Below, one piece after another: positions 35,382 through 45,016 of a stretch of DNA of 58,209 nucleotides (the first letter of the stretch is position 1; each line of letters begins with the position of its first letter). This DNA is from an uncultured Chiayiivirga sp. (GTDB lineage Bacteria; Pseudomonadota; Gammaproteobacteria; Xanthomonadales; Xanthomonadaceae), in the NCBI GenBank assembly GCA_934525595.1, contig CAKSZJ010000020.1, positions 1 to 58,209 on the forward strand, read 5' to 3'. The position numbers were made by a program, and so were the translations under genes. The notes under the pieces were generated by a model. That model searched no databases and was not told the origin of the DNA. It saw only the letters and a program-made list of their open reading frames with translations.

Positions 35382-37808
35382 ATGTCCTCGCTTCCGCACC
35401 AGGATCTGTCGCCAAGCGAGCTCGACGAGCTGCTCAATGCCGTGCTGCCCGATATCCCCGGCTACCGCGTGGTGCGCCTGCTCGGGCGTGGCGGCATGTC
35501 CTACGTCTACCTCGGCATCCAGGAGTCGCTCGACCGCCAGGTCGCCATCAAGGTGATCTCGCCGCTGGCGCTCAACGACGAAGTGAGCCTGCTGCGCTTC
35601 GAGAAGGAAGCGCGCACCATCGCCAAGCTCCAGCATCCGTCCATCGTCGGCATCCATGCGGTCGGTCGGATGGATCTGGGGCTGCTGTATTACGTGATGC
35701 CCTATCTCTCGCGCGGCCATGTGGGACGGCGCGACCTGCGCAATGAACAGGCCCGTATCATCGGCGTGCTGCGCGCGTTGCTGGGTGCGCTGGACTATGC
35801 CCACGCCCAGGGCATCGTGCATCGCGACGTCAAGGCCGAGAACGTGTTGTTCGACCAGAACGATCGGCCCATGCTGACCGATTTCGGCATCGCCACCAGC
35901 AAGCGCGACAAGAGCCGCATGACGGGTGCAGGCAACGCGATCGGCAGCTGGGGCTACATGGCCCCGGAGCAGGCGCGTGGCGAGCAGGTGGATGCCCGCG
36001 CCGACCTCTACAGCGTAGGCGTGCTGACCTACGAGATGCTTGCCGGAACGCTGCCGTTCCGTAGCGAGGACACCGTCGCGCTGGCCCTGATGCACGCCAT
36101 GGATCCGGTGCCCCGCCTGCCGCCGGACAAGGCGCATTGGCAGGACTTCGTCGATCGTGCGCTGGCCAAGCGTCCGGAAAACCGCTTCGCCAGCGCCCGG
36201 GAAATGCTGCTGGCGCTGGATGCCATCGCGCTGGAGCGCGCCGCTACGCCGGGTGAACCGCCCGATCGCGCAGCCCGCGCGCGAGGCGCGCTGGCGCAGG
36301 CGCCGGCTTGGCTGCGTGGCTGGGCCCCGCGTCTGCGCGGTTCGCGCGTGACGCGGGGCGAACCGGCCTCCGCACCGCGCGGGAGATGGCCGCGCCCGGC
36401 CGCATTTGCCGCCGGATCGCTGGTGCTGCTGGCGCTCGTGCTGGTTTCGGGCGCGTGGTTTTCCGCGAGAGGTGGATCCGAATCGGCGTCATCGCCTGCG
36501 GCCGTATCGGTGACGGATCCTGCGCGCCAGGCGCCCGCAGTCCAGCCCCGCGCGACCGCATCCGGCAGTGCATCGCCTGCGGCCGCGCCGCAAGCCGTCA
36601 CGGACGGCGGCGCGCTGGATACGAGCGACGCCGCTGCGGCAGACCCCGCCACGCGTGATCCGGGTGCGTGGCCGGAGGACGAGACGCGCGATGATGCGTC
36701 GGCTGATTTCGACCAGATCCTGCTCACGCTGTCGCCGGGCGAGGTCGCATTGATGACCGCAGGCGACCAGATCCGGCGCAAGCGGCTGACGCAGCCCAAG
36801 GGCGACAGTGCGCTCGATGCGCTGCTGGCCGCGCGCCGGCTGCTGGGGCCGGATCCGCGCGTGGCCGCGACGGCGGTACGCTGGCTGGACGCGGTGACGC
36901 CTTACGTGAAGACGGCGCTGGAGCGGCGCGACGACGCCGGAGTCATGGTGTTCATGGGGCATGTCGACCGCCTGGAGCAGGGGCTGGCGATGGGCGGAAT
37001 CGAGGGGGCGGACGCCCTGCGCGAGTCGCTCCCGGCGGCCGTGCGCACCGACCTGCGCGACGCGATCGGACGCACTGATCTGGCCGCCCTGCGCGCGGCG
37101 CGGCAGCGTGCCGGACGGCTGGGCGTGGCGCCGGCCGTACTGGAGCCGGAGTATTCGCAGCCCATCGTCACCGGCAAGGTAGGCGATGCGCTGCGCGGCA
37201 GTGTCGCCACCGTGATCGTGCGGATGCCGGAGGGCGATGCCCCCGGGCTTGCCGCAATGCCGGCCGCGGTGACGCAGGGCGAGTACGGCGCCTATGTGAG
37301 CGCCACCGGCCGGCCTTCCAGCCCGTGCCGGATACGCACCGCCGTGGTCACGGTGAAGACGCGCAGCTGGAAGGCCCCCGGCTTTGCGCACTCCGCCGAT
37401 CATCCGGTGGTGTGCGTGAGCGAGGCCGACGCGCACGCCTATGCCGCCTGGGTCGGGCAGCGTGACGGGGTGCGCTACCGCATTCCCACCCAGGCCGAAT
37501 GGCAGCTTGCGACCGGCGCCCCGGCGGATGCCGCCTGCGGTGCGGCGGGCGTGCGCTGCCAGCCCGGCGGAACCGCACCCGCGATGGCCGGTGCGCGGGG
37601 CGGGAACGGCGTGCATTCGACCGTGGGCAACGTGCGCGAGTGGAGCAGCGACTGCGCCGGCTGTCGCGAGCGCCCGACCGCGGGCCTGGGCTGGCGCGAT
37701 GCGGAACCCTCGCGCAAGGGCGCACAGGTCAATCCCGAGTTCGGCTACGACGATCTCGGCTTCCGGCTGGTGCGCGAGGTGCCACGCGAAGCGGTCGAAC
37801 AGCGCTGA
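35382..37808 (+). CDS. Transmembrane Ser/Thr protein kinase with C-terminal FGE/SUMF1-like domain
   Basis: 808 residues. Kinase domain about 26-285: glycine loop GRGGMSYVYLG, VAIKVI, catalytic HRDVKAENVLF, DFGIA, APEQARG; all key residues are present. After an Ala/Arg-rich linker a single membrane helix (about 338-361) is followed by a low-complexity Ala/Ser/Asp segment and a helical region. The C-terminal about 190 residues resemble formylglycine-generating-enzyme domains: VTQGEYGAYVSATG, PVVCVSEADAHAYAAWVG, YRIPTQAEWQLATG, GNVREWS and DDLGFRL. The cysteine pair that normally lies between the last two blocks is absent, so it is probably a non-catalytic sensor or binding module outside the membrane. 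ATG 35382 is used since the kinase N-terminus begins shortly after. Confidence 0.88.
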   Translation: MSSLPHQDLSPSELDELLNAVLPDIPGYRVVRLLGRGGMSYVYLGIQESLDRQVAIKVISPLALNDEVSLLRFEKEARTIAKLQHPSIVGIHAVGRMDLGLLYYVMPYLSRGHVGRRDLRNEQARIIGVLRALLGALDYAHAQGIVHRDVKAENVLFDQNDRPMLTDFGIATSKRDKSRMTGAGNAIGSWGYMAPEQARGEQVDARADLYSVGVLTYEMLAGTLPFRSEDTVALALMHAMDPVPRLPPDKAHWQDFVDRALAKRPENRFASAREMLLALDAIALERAATPGEPPDRAARARGALAQAPAWLRGWAPRLRGSRVTRGEPASAPRGRWPRPAAFAAGSLVLLALVLVSGAWFSARGGSESASSPAAVSVTDPARQAPAVQPRATASGSASPAAAPQAVTDGGALDTSDAAAADPATRDPGAWPEDETRDDASADFDQILLTLSPGEVALMTAGDQIRRKRLTQPKGDSALDALLAARRLLGPDPRVAATAVRWLDAVTPYVKTALERRDDAGVMVFMGHVDRLEQGLAMGGIEGADALRESLPAAVRTDLRDAIGRTDLAALRAARQRAGRLGVAPAVLEPEYSQPIVTGKVGDALRGSVATVIVRMPEGDAPGLAAMPAAVTQGEYGAYVSATGRPSSPCRIRTAVVTVKTRSWKAPGFAHSADHPVVCVSEADAHAYAAWVGQRDGVRYRIPTQAEWQLATGAPADAACGAAGVRCQPGGTAPAMAGARGGNGVHSTVGNVREWSSDCAGCRERPTAGLGWRDAEPSRKGAQVNPEFGYDDLGFRLVREVPREAVEQR

Positions 37809-37926
37809 GCCTGTCCGGGTGCTGCGCCGCCGCCGTGCGGAAGACCGGATGCGCCAGCGTCACATTTCCGGAGCCGGGCCGACGGATATGGCAGCCTGGA
37901 ATCCACCACGCCCGAGGAGCCGCCTC

Positions 37927-39600
37927 ATGAAGCACGTCATTCACGCCCTTGCCGCCGCCGCACTGTTCGCGCCGTGCACCCATGCCCACGCCCTGAGCGA
38001 CGAGGCGCTCGTCGCCATCGTCGACCAGCGCCTTGCCGGTGACCGCACCGGCGCCTGTCTGGCCGTCGCGGTGGTCGAGAAGGACGCGGTGGCGCGCGCC
38101 TTCCGCTGCGCCGATCCGAAGGAAGCCGCGCGCATCGGTGCCGACAGCGCGTTCGAGATCGGTTCGGTCAGCAAGACCATGACCGCGGTGCTGCTGGCCG
38201 AGCTGATCGGCCAGGGCAAGGCCGCGCTGGACGATCCGCTGGCCGACTGGCTGCCCGAAGGCACCGCGGTGCCGATGTTCGAGGACCAGCCGATCCTGCT
38301 GCGCCACGTGGTCACCCACACCAGCGGGCTGCCGGCGCTGCCCTCGCGGCTGGGAGCAGCCGACATGGACGATCCCTACGCCAACCTGACCGAAGAGGCC
38401 CTGCTGGCCTCACTTGGCGACGTCGTGCCGACGCGCGCGCCGGGCGCGCAGTTCGAGTACTCCAATTTCGCGTCGATGGTGCTGTCCTTCGCGGTCGCGC
38501 GCCGCGCCGGAAGCGATATGGAAACCCTGCTCAGGCAGCGCCTGTTCGCGCCGCTGGGGATGGCGCAGGCGTACATCGCCACGCCGCCCGCCGGGGTGCG
38601 CACCGCGATCGGCCACGCGGCCACTGCGAAGGCCGTACCCGCATGGCGCTTCGCGACCAATCTGGCCGGCGTCGGCGGCGTGCGCGCCACGCTGCAGGAC
38701 ATGGTGCGCTACGTGCAGGGCAATCTCGGGCTCATCGAATCGCCGCTTTTCCCCTCGCTGGAGCGGGCGCAGAAACAGGTCGGCGAACAGCCGCCGATGG
38801 CGATGAACTGGATGCTGGTGCCGATCAAGGGGCGCGTGGTGCACATGCACGAGGGAGGCACCGGCGGCTTTTCGGCGTTCGTCGCGGTGGATCGGGAGGC
38901 GCAGCGCGGCGTGGTGATCCTGTCCGACACCGCCTGGCATTCGCTCGGCGGGCTGGGCAGCCTCGGGCTGCACCTGGTCGATGCCTCGCTGCCGCTGGGC
39001 GAAGCGCGCCGCCGGCAGACGCCGCCGCAGGAACTGCTCGATGCGCTGGTCGGGGAATACCAGATCGAGGGGGCAATGCGGATGACGCTGACGCAGCGCG
39101 ACGGCGCACTGTTCGCGAAGCCGGCGGGGCAGCCCGAGCTTGCGCTGGGCTACGACAGCGCCGGTGACTTTTTCCCGCTGGAGCTGGATGCGCTGCTGAC
39201 GCCGCGCAAAAAGGCCGACGGTAATTACGGCTTCGTCTGGACGCAAATGGGCGCGGCGCTGCCGGCCCGCCGGGTGGCCGATGACGGTATGACTGCGGCG
39301 ACGCCGGCGCTTTCCGACCAGGAGCTGGCCGCCTACGCGGGCGACTATGCGCTGATGCCGGGTGTCGTTCTGACGGTGCGCGACCGCGCTGGACGGCTGC
39401 ACGCGCAGGCCACCGGCCAGGGCGAGTTTCCGCTCGATGCCGTTGGCAAGGAGCGCTTCGAGGCGGTGGCCTACGGCATCGAAATCGTGTTCCGGCGCGA
39501 TGATGCCGGTAGCGTCGTCGCGCTGGAGCTGCATCAGGGCGGGCAGGTGCTGCACGGCGCGCGGAATCGGCAAGCGGCATCGCCGCCGGCGACGCACTGA
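37927..39600 (+). CDS. Class C beta-lactamase-fold serine hydrolase, secreted
   Basis: 557 residues with a signal peptide (cleavage near THAHA, about residue 23). The catalytic SxxK is SVSK at 80-83 in FEIGSVSKTMTAVL, the YxN is YSN near 178, and a HEGG segment (MHEGGTGGFSAF) stands for the third KTG-like box. HTSGLP also marks the family. The last about 180 residues form a lipocalin-like C-terminal region (ELLDALVGEYQIEGAMRMTL), common in the beta-lactamase-related esterase/peptidase group. So a D-amino peptidase, esterase or carboxypeptidase is as likely as a beta-lactamase. Gap of 118 bases to the kinase gene on the same strand. Confidence 0.85.
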   Translation: MKHVIHALAAAALFAPCTHAHALSDEALVAIVDQRLAGDRTGACLAVAVVEKDAVARAFRCADPKEAARIGADSAFEIGSVSKTMTAVLLAELIGQGKAALDDPLADWLPEGTAVPMFEDQPILLRHVVTHTSGLPALPSRLGAADMDDPYANLTEEALLASLGDVVPTRAPGAQFEYSNFASMVLSFAVARRAGSDMETLLRQRLFAPLGMAQAYIATPPAGVRTAIGHAATAKAVPAWRFATNLAGVGGVRATLQDMVRYVQGNLGLIESPLFPSLERAQKQVGEQPPMAMNWMLVPIKGRVVHMHEGGTGGFSAFVAVDREAQRGVVILSDTAWHSLGGLGSLGLHLVDASLPLGEARRRQTPPQELLDALVGEYQIEGAMRMTLTQRDGALFAKPAGQPELALGYDSAGDFFPLELDALLTPRKKADGNYGFVWTQMGAALPARRVADDGMTAATPALSDQELAAYAGDYALMPGVVLTVRDRAGRLHAQATGQGEFPLDAVGKERFEAVAYGIEIVFRRDDAGSVVALELHQGGQVLHGARNRQAASPPATH

Positions 39601-39611
39601 GGTGCCTTGCG

Positions 39612-40094
39612 CTACGGCAGCGCGCCTTCCAGCTGAAGCAGGAACCGCTTGATCGGCAGGCCGCCGCTGAAACCGGTCAGGCTGCCGTCGGCGCCAATCA
39701 CGCGATGGCAGGGCAGCACGATCGGCAGCGGATTGCGCCCGTTGGCGGCGCCGACCGCGCGGCTTGCCGCGGGGCGGCCGACCCGTGCGGCCAGCTGTGC
39801 GTAGCTGAGGGTCTGCCCGTACGGGATCGCGGCCAGCGCGAGCCACACCTCGCGCTGGAACGCCGTGCCGAGCGGCGCCAGCGGCAGGTCGAAGTCGCGC
39901 CGCGTGCCGTCGAAGTACTGATCAAGCTGCTGCCGGGTGCGCTCGATCAGCGGATGCACGCCTTCCCGCCAGTCCGGACCGCGTTGCACCGGATGGCGCG
40001 AGGAGTGGAACCCGATGGCCCGCAGGCCCTCGTCGCCGACCGCCAGGAAGAGCGGGCCAATCGGACTTTCAAGCGTGCTGCAGATCGTGCTCAT
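39612..40094 (-). CDS. ogt: Methylated-DNA-[protein]-cysteine S-methyltransferase
   Basis: 160 residues. The acceptor site [21 protein letters not shown] and the preceding [26 protein letters not shown] helix-turn-helix are complete. The protein takes the methyl group of O6-methylguanine (or O4-methylthymine) onto its Cys and is used up. ATG 40094 overlaps the stop of the Ada-AlkA gene by four bases (ATGA), so the two are co-translated. Together they supply all activities of an Ada/AlkA response. Confidence 0.95.
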   Translation of the reverse strand: MSTICSTLESPIGPLFLAVGDEGLRAIGFHSSRHPVQRGPDWREGVHPLIERTRQQLDQYFDGTRRDFDLPLAPLGTAFQREVWLALAAIPYGQTLSYAQLAARVGRPAASRAVGAANGRNPLPIVLPCHRVIGADGSLTGFSGGLPIKRFLLQLEGALP

Positions 40095-41677
40095 CGGCGT
40101 TCTCCGCTGACCGGCGTGTGCTTCGCGCGTGTGGGTCTGGAAGATGAAGAGGCTGCCGCGCGCGGCGCGGCGGCCGCGGGGTCCTGCTGCGCGGCGTCCG
40201 CGGCCTTCCGCCACAGCTGGATGGCTGCGTAGGCGCGCCACGGGCGCCAGGCTTCGGCGCGTATCGACAGCGCCCGCGAGGTCGGCGCGGATTCGCCCCC
40301 GGCGGCGCGGCGCAGCACCAGGTCGCCGCCCGGGAAGGCATCCGGGTGGCCGAGCGCGCGCAGCGCGATGTACTGCGCGGTCCACGGCCCGATGCCCGGA
40401 AGCGCGGTCCAGCGGGCGGTGGCGTCGTCGAGCGTGCGTTCGGCGTTGAAGTCGACCCGGCCGTCGAGCAGGGCGCGGGCGACGCCGCGTATGGTCTCGG
40501 CACGCGCCTGCGTCACGCCGATCGATGCGAGATCGGCATCGGCCAGCGCTGCGGGTGACGGGAACAGGCGGTCGAGTCCGGGCGCACAGGGCGCCGTCAA
40601 CGGGTGTCCGAACCGCTGCGACAGCCGTACTGCCAGCGTCCGCGCCGCCGCCATGCTGACCTGCTGCCCGAGGACGGCACGTACCGCGATCTCGAAGCCA
40701 TCCCAGCCGCTCGGCAGGCGCAGGCCGGGATGGCGGCGCAGGAGCGGCTCCAGGAGCCTGTCGTGCGACAGCGTTGCGGCAATCACCTGCGGGTTGGCAT
40801 CGAGATCGAACATGCGTCGCAGACGCGTCACGATCGGCAACAGTCGCGCTGGTGCCACGCCGTGCACTTCAAGCCGCAGCGCGTGCTCGCTGCCGGCGGC
40901 GGCCGATATGCGCAGCCAGCCCGGCGGCGCGCCGGGATCATCATCGGGCGGCGCGATCACCCGCACGTAGCTGTCGCCGTCCACCGCCTCCACGCCCGGC
41001 AGCGCGCGACTGCGCAGGACGTCGAGCATCGCGTCGAATGAGTACGGCGGCCGATAGCCCAGCTGCAGGGTCAGCGGTTCGTCGATCGGTGCACGCGGCC
41101 GCCTGCGCAGTTCGCGCGGCGCCATGCGGTAAGCCTCGCGAAAGCTGGCGTTGAAGCGCCGCAGACTTCCGAATCCGGCCGCCAGCGCGACTTCGGTGAT
41201 CGGCAGCGTGGTCTCGGTCAAAAGCTGCTTGGCGAACAGCAGTCGGCGGGTACCGTGCACGCCCAGCGGTGCGGCACCGAGCCGCTCCACGAAGAGCCGC
41301 CGGAGCTGGCGCTCGCCCAGCCCGAGCCGCTGCGCCAGGGCCGCCAGCGGCGCGTCCGCCAGCAGGCCCTGATCGATCAGCGTGAGCGCGCGCGCCACGG
41401 TCGCATCGCCGCGGTGCCACGCGTCGTCGCCGGGCGACAGCTCGGGCCGGCAGCGCAGGCACGGCCGGAATCCCGCCGCTTCCGCCGCAGCGGCAGTGGG
41501 GTAGTAGGTGACGTTCTCGCGCCGCGGCGGCGGCGCCGGGCACACGGGCCGGCAATAGATGCCCGTGGTGGTGACCGCGGTGAAGAACAGCCCGTCGAAG
41601 CGCGCATCGCGGCTCAGCCTGGCCTGTTCGCAGACCTGCGGATCAGGGGTGATGGCGAGGGCGGTGGCGGATGGCAT
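40091..41677 (-). CDS. Ada methyl-sensor regulator fused to AlkA-type 3-methyladenine DNA glycosylase
   Basis: 528 residues. N-terminal Ada zinc domain with Cys ligands in YCRPVC and PCLRC (about residues 40-75), where one Cys takes methyl groups from DNA phosphotriesters. Then an AraC-type helix-turn-helix ([36 protein letters not shown]). The second half is an AlkA-type glycosylase: N-terminal AlkA domain, [16 protein letters not shown], the helix-hairpin-helix [18 protein letters not shown] and the catalytic Asp in FPGGDLVL. It probably senses methylation damage, activates transcription and removes alkylated purines. It lacks the Ogt domain of E. coli Ada, which is encoded next door. A low-complexity Ala/Ser tail closes the protein. 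Confidence 0.93.
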   Translation of the reverse strand: MPSATALAITPDPQVCEQARLSRDARFDGLFFTAVTTTGIYCRPVCPAPPPRRENVTYYPTAAAAEAAGFRPCLRCRPELSPGDDAWHRGDATVARALTLIDQGLLADAPLAALAQRLGLGERQLRRLFVERLGAAPLGVHGTRRLLFAKQLLTETTLPITEVALAAGFGSLRRFNASFREAYRMAPRELRRRPRAPIDEPLTLQLGYRPPYSFDAMLDVLRSRALPGVEAVDGDSYVRVIAPPDDDPGAPPGWLRISAAAGSEHALRLEVHGVAPARLLPIVTRLRRMFDLDANPQVIAATLSHDRLLEPLLRRHPGLRLPSGWDGFEIAVRAVLGQQVSMAAARTLAVRLSQRFGHPLTAPCAPGLDRLFPSPAALADADLASIGVTQARAETIRGVARALLDGRVDFNAERTLDDATARWTALPGIGPWTAQYIALRALGHPDAFPGGDLVLRRAAGGESAPTSRALSIRAEAWRPWRAYAAIQLWRKAADAAQQDPAAAAPRAAASSSSRPTRAKHTPVSGERR

Positions 41678-41759
41678 GGGCGCAGGCTAGCACCGCTTCC
41701 GGAGCGGAACTCGCCGCTTTCGGACGTGAATGATCGATGCCACATCGGCGCGGAGCGGC

Positions 41760-41790
41760 GATAATCGCCGGATCGCTGTCCAAGGAGTCG
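41760..41790 (+). promoter_or_regulatory. Candidate -10 and ribosome site for hutU
   Basis: GATAAT (41760-41765, 5/6 to consensus) precedes AAGGAG (about 41782-41787), which is at good spacing to the hutU ATG at 41793. No convincing -35 is seen. This suggests that hutU has its own promoter. Confidence 0.35.
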
Positions 41791-41792
41791 CC

Positions 41793-43460
41793 ATGTCCAC
41801 CCGTCACGACCCGTCCCGCCGCATCCGCGCTCCGCGTGGCAATACGCTGAGCTGCCGGTCCTGGCTGACCGAAGCGCCGTACCGGATGCTGCAGAACAAC
41901 CTCGATCCCGAGGTGGCCGAGCGGCCCGAGGATCTGGTGGTCTACGGCGGCATCGGCCGCGCCGCGCGTGACTGGGAAAGCTATGACGCCATTCTTGCCT
42001 CGCTGCGCACCCTGGGTGATGACGAAACCCTGCTGGTGCAGTCGGGCAAGCCGGTCGGGGTGTTCCGCACGCACAGTGACGCGCCGCGCGTGCTGATCGC
42101 CAATTCCAACCTGGTGCCGCACTGGGCCACGTGGGAGCACTTCAACGAACTCGACCGCAAAGGCCTGATGATGTACGGCCAGATGACCGCGGGCAGCTGG
42201 ATCTACATCGGCTCGCAGGGCATCGTGCAGGGCACCTACGAAACCTTCGTGGAGATGGGTCGCCAGCACTACGGCGGCAGCCTGAAGGGGCGCTGGATCC
42301 TCACCGCAGGTCTTGGCGGCATGGGCGGCGCGCAGCCGCTGGCGGCCTCGTTGGCCGGTGCCTGTTCGCTGAACATCGAATGCCAGCAGAAGTGCATCGA
42401 TTTCCGTCTGCGCACGCGCTATGTCGATGAACAGGCCACCGATCTGGATGACGCACTCGCGCGCATCGAAAAATACACCCGAGCCGGCGAGGCCAAGTCC
42501 ATCGCCCTGCTGGGCAATGCCGCCGAAATCCTGCCGGAGCTGGTGCGTCGCGGGGCCAGGCCCGATTGCGTCACCGACCAGACCAGCGCGCATGATCCGG
42601 TGCACGGCTACCTGCCGATCGGTTGGAGCGTCGAACACTGGCTGGCCGAGCAGAAAGCCAACCCCGAGCGCGTCCGCGATGCGGCCAAGAAATCCATGCG
42701 GGTGCATGTCGAGGCCATGTTGGCCTTCCACGCCCAGGGCATTCCGACCGTCGATTACGGCAACAACATCCGCCAGATGGCGCAGGACGAAGGCTGCGAA
42801 AACGCCTTCGATTTCCCCGGCTTCGTGCCGGCCTACGTGCGCCCGCTGTTCTGCCGCGGCATCGGCCCGTTCCGCTGGGTGGCGCTGTCTGGCGACCCGG
42901 AAGACATCTACAAGACCGACGCCAAGGTCAAGGAACTGATTCCGGACGACGCCCACCTGCACACCTGGCTGGACATGGCGCGCGAGCGCATTGCGTTCCA
43001 GGGCTTGCCGGCGCGCATCTGCTGGGTGGGCCTGGGCCTGCGCCACACGCTCGGTCTGGCGTTCAACGAAATGGTGCGCAACGGCGAATTGAAGGCGCCC
43101 ATCGTGATCGGCCGCGACCATCTCGATTCCGGCTCCGTGGCGTCGCCCAATCGCGAAACCGAAGCGATGGCCGACGGCTCCGATGCGGTCAGCGACTGGC
43201 CGCTGCTCAACGCCATGCTCAATGTCGCCGGCGGCGCGACCTGGGTGAGTCTGCATCACGGCGGCGGTGTCGGCATGGGCTACTCGCAGCACAGCGGCGT
43301 GGTGATCGTCTGCGACGGCACGCCCGAGGCCGATCAACGCATCGCCCGCGTGCTGTGGAACGATCCCGGCACCGGGGTGATGCGCCATGCCGATGCCGGT
43401 TACGACATCGCCAGGCAGTGCGCCAGGGAGCAGGGCCTCAAGCTGCCGATGCTGGGCTGA
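41793..43460 (+). CDS. hutU: Urocanate hydratase
   Basis: 555 residues, the family length. Signatures: [74 protein letters not shown] (NAD site), [19 protein letters not shown] and [15 protein letters not shown]. The enzyme adds water to urocanate to give imidazolonepropionate, the second step of histidine degradation, with tightly bound NAD. No hutH, hutI, hutG or hutC is present in the window, so the gene stands alone between repair genes and an oppositely oriented methyltransferase. The other steps are presumably encoded elsewhere. Confidence 0.97.
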   Translation: MSTRHDPSRRIRAPRGNTLSCRSWLTEAPYRMLQNNLDPEVAERPEDLVVYGGIGRAARDWESYDAILASLRTLGDDETLLVQSGKPVGVFRTHSDAPRVLIANSNLVPHWATWEHFNELDRKGLMMYGQMTAGSWIYIGSQGIVQGTYETFVEMGRQHYGGSLKGRWILTAGLGGMGGAQPLAASLAGACSLNIECQQKCIDFRLRTRYVDEQATDLDDALARIEKYTRAGEAKSIALLGNAAEILPELVRRGARPDCVTDQTSAHDPVHGYLPIGWSVEHWLAEQKANPERVRDAAKKSMRVHVEAMLAFHAQGIPTVDYGNNIRQMAQDEGCENAFDFPGFVPAYVRPLFCRGIGPFRWVALSGDPEDIYKTDAKVKELIPDDAHLHTWLDMARERIAFQGLPARICWVGLGLRHTLGLAFNEMVRNGELKAPIVIGRDHLDSGSVASPNRETEAMADGSDAVSDWPLLNAMLNVAGGATWVSLHHGGGVGMGYSQHSGVVIVCDGTPEADQRIARVLWNDPGTGVMRHADAGYDIARQCAREQGLKLPMLG

Positions 43461-43489
43461 GGGCGAGGGCAGCCGTCGTGCGGTGCCTT

Positions 43490-44185
43490 TCAGCCGGCGC
43501 GTGAGGTTGCTTCGGCGGTACGCGGTGCGGTCTCGCGCCGCAGCGCGTAGACCACGGTGTCGAGCGCGCTGACGCCCTGTCTGGAGAACGAGGGCTGCGC
43601 GGCGAGGATGTCGCGCCGTTCCGCGACGTCGACGCGCCAGTCCGGCGTCAGCAGCGCGCGCACTTCGGACTCCCGCACCGAGAACGGCGGCCCGTCCTTT
43701 TCCGCCTGCGGGTATTCCAGGGTGATCATCAGGCCGCGGCATCCGTGCGGCAGGCGCGCGTAGACGCTTTCGGCATAGCGCTGGCGCAGGTCGGGCGGCA
43801 GCGCGATGATCGCCGCGCGGTCGTAGACCGCATCGCAGCCGGCCAGCGTGGCCGCATCCAGCGCGAAGGCATCGCCCTCGATCAGTTCGATCCGGCCGGC
43901 GTGGTAGTGGCGTCCGAGCGGCGAATCCCGGGTCGTGGCCGTCAGCCCGTTTTCTTGCAGGAACTGCGCGATCGCCAGCGGCGAGATTTCCACGCCCAGC
44001 ACCCGACAGCCCTGCGCCGCCAGCCAGAGCATGTCCACGCTCTTGCCGCACAGCGGCACCAGCACGCGGCGGTCGGGCGGCAGCGCGAGCTGCTGCCAGT
44101 GTTCGACCAGCAGCGGCATGGGCGCCTCGTGATGGAAGCCGATGCGGCCTTCGCGCCACCGCTGCTGCCAGAACTCGGCGTCCAC
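43490..44185 (-). CDS. tpm: Thiopurine S-methyltransferase family protein
   Basis: 231 residues from GTG 44185, chosen because the family begins with a DAEFWQQRW-type sequence; no ATG fits. SAM-binding features: VLVPLCGKSVDMLWLAAQG, VLGVEISPLAI, DAVYDRAAIIALPPDLRQRY. The family methylates thiopurines and, in Pseudomonas, selenite/tellurite compounds. It lies 14 bases downstream of the DsbA-like gene and is probably co-transcribed with it. Confidence 0.92.
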   Translation of the reverse strand: MDAEFWQQRWREGRIGFHHEAPMPLLVEHWQQLALPPDRRVLVPLCGKSVDMLWLAAQGCRVLGVEISPLAIAQFLQENGLTATTRDSPLGRHYHAGRIELIEGDAFALDAATLAGCDAVYDRAAIIALPPDLRQRYAESVYARLPHGCRGLMITLEYPQAEKDGPPFSVRESEVRALLTPDWRVDVAERRDILAAQPSFSRQGVSALDTVVYALRRETAPRTAEATSRAG

Positions 44186-44199
44186 GGCCCGGCTCCCGT

Positions 44200-44874
44200 T
44201 CAGCCGATGCGGCCGGCGGCGATCTGCCGCAGGGCCTGTTCGAACACCTCGGGCGGCTGCCCGCCGGAGATCAGGTGCTGGTCTTCGATGATGACGGCCG
44301 GCACCGAGCGCACCCCGCGCATCTGGAAATGGCGCTCGGCGTCGCGCACCTGGGCGGCGCATGCGTCGCTGGACAGCAGCGCGGCGGCGCGTAACGGGTC
44401 GAGCCTGCAGGTTGCCGCGAGCTCCGCCAGAACTTCGCGATCGCTGATGGTGCGCCCCTCGGCGAAGTGCGCCCTGAAGAGCGCGCGTTTGAGCGCCAGC
44501 GCGTCGCCGCGTGTTTCCTTCGCCCAGTGCAGCAGGCGGTGGGCGTCGAAGGTGTTCCAGGTGCGGCTGCGGGCGTGCATTTCGAAGACCAGGCCCAGCG
44601 CCGCGCCGCGTGCGCGAATCGCCTCCTGGTTCTGTGCCAGCTGCTGCTCGCTCATCCCGTATTTGCTGCGCAGATTCTCGGCCACGTCGCGCCCTTCCGG
44701 CGGCGTGGCCGGATCGAGCTCGAAGGGCTGCAGGTGGATGTCGGCGCGGATTTCTCCTTCGAGCCGCCGCAGCGCCTCTTCCAGCGAGGCCAGCCCGATC
44801 GCGCACCACGGACACACCACGTCGGAGACGAAGTCGATGCGCAGGGTGACGGGCTCGGCGGCAGTCGGATTCAT
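44200..44874 (-). CDS. DsbA-family oxidoreductase, FrnE-like
   Basis: 224 residues from ATG 44874. The active site CPWC sits in IDFVSDVVCPWCAIGLASLEEAL, and the cis-Pro loop is VRSVPAVIIEDQHLISGGQPPEVF. The helical insertion with WNTFDAHRLLHWAKE is typical of the FrnE/2-hydroxychromene-2-carboxylate-isomerase-like branch. There is no signal peptide, so it is cytoplasmic and probably a disulfide isomerase or thiol transferase. An in-frame GTG 30 bases upstream is possible but adds a Pro-rich stretch. First gene of a pair with tpm. Confidence 0.9.
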   Translation of the reverse strand: MNPTAAEPVTLRIDFVSDVVCPWCAIGLASLEEALRRLEGEIRADIHLQPFELDPATPPEGRDVAENLRSKYGMSEQQLAQNQEAIRARGAALGLVFEMHARSRTWNTFDAHRLLHWAKETRGDALALKRALFRAHFAEGRTISDREVLAELAATCRLDPLRAAALLSSDACAAQVRDAERHFQMRGVRSVPAVIIEDQHLISGGQPPEVFEQALRQIAAGRIG

Positions 44875-45016
44875 GGGCGGATCGGGCGGAAGAACGGTTC
44901 GCACGATAGCAGGCCGGCGCTGCCGCGCACGGCTGCCAAGCGCGTGCGGGGCGATTCACGGAAGCGCGGCGCGGCGCCGGTATCCTGTGCGCCACGTTCC
45001 GCTGCCATCTGCACCA

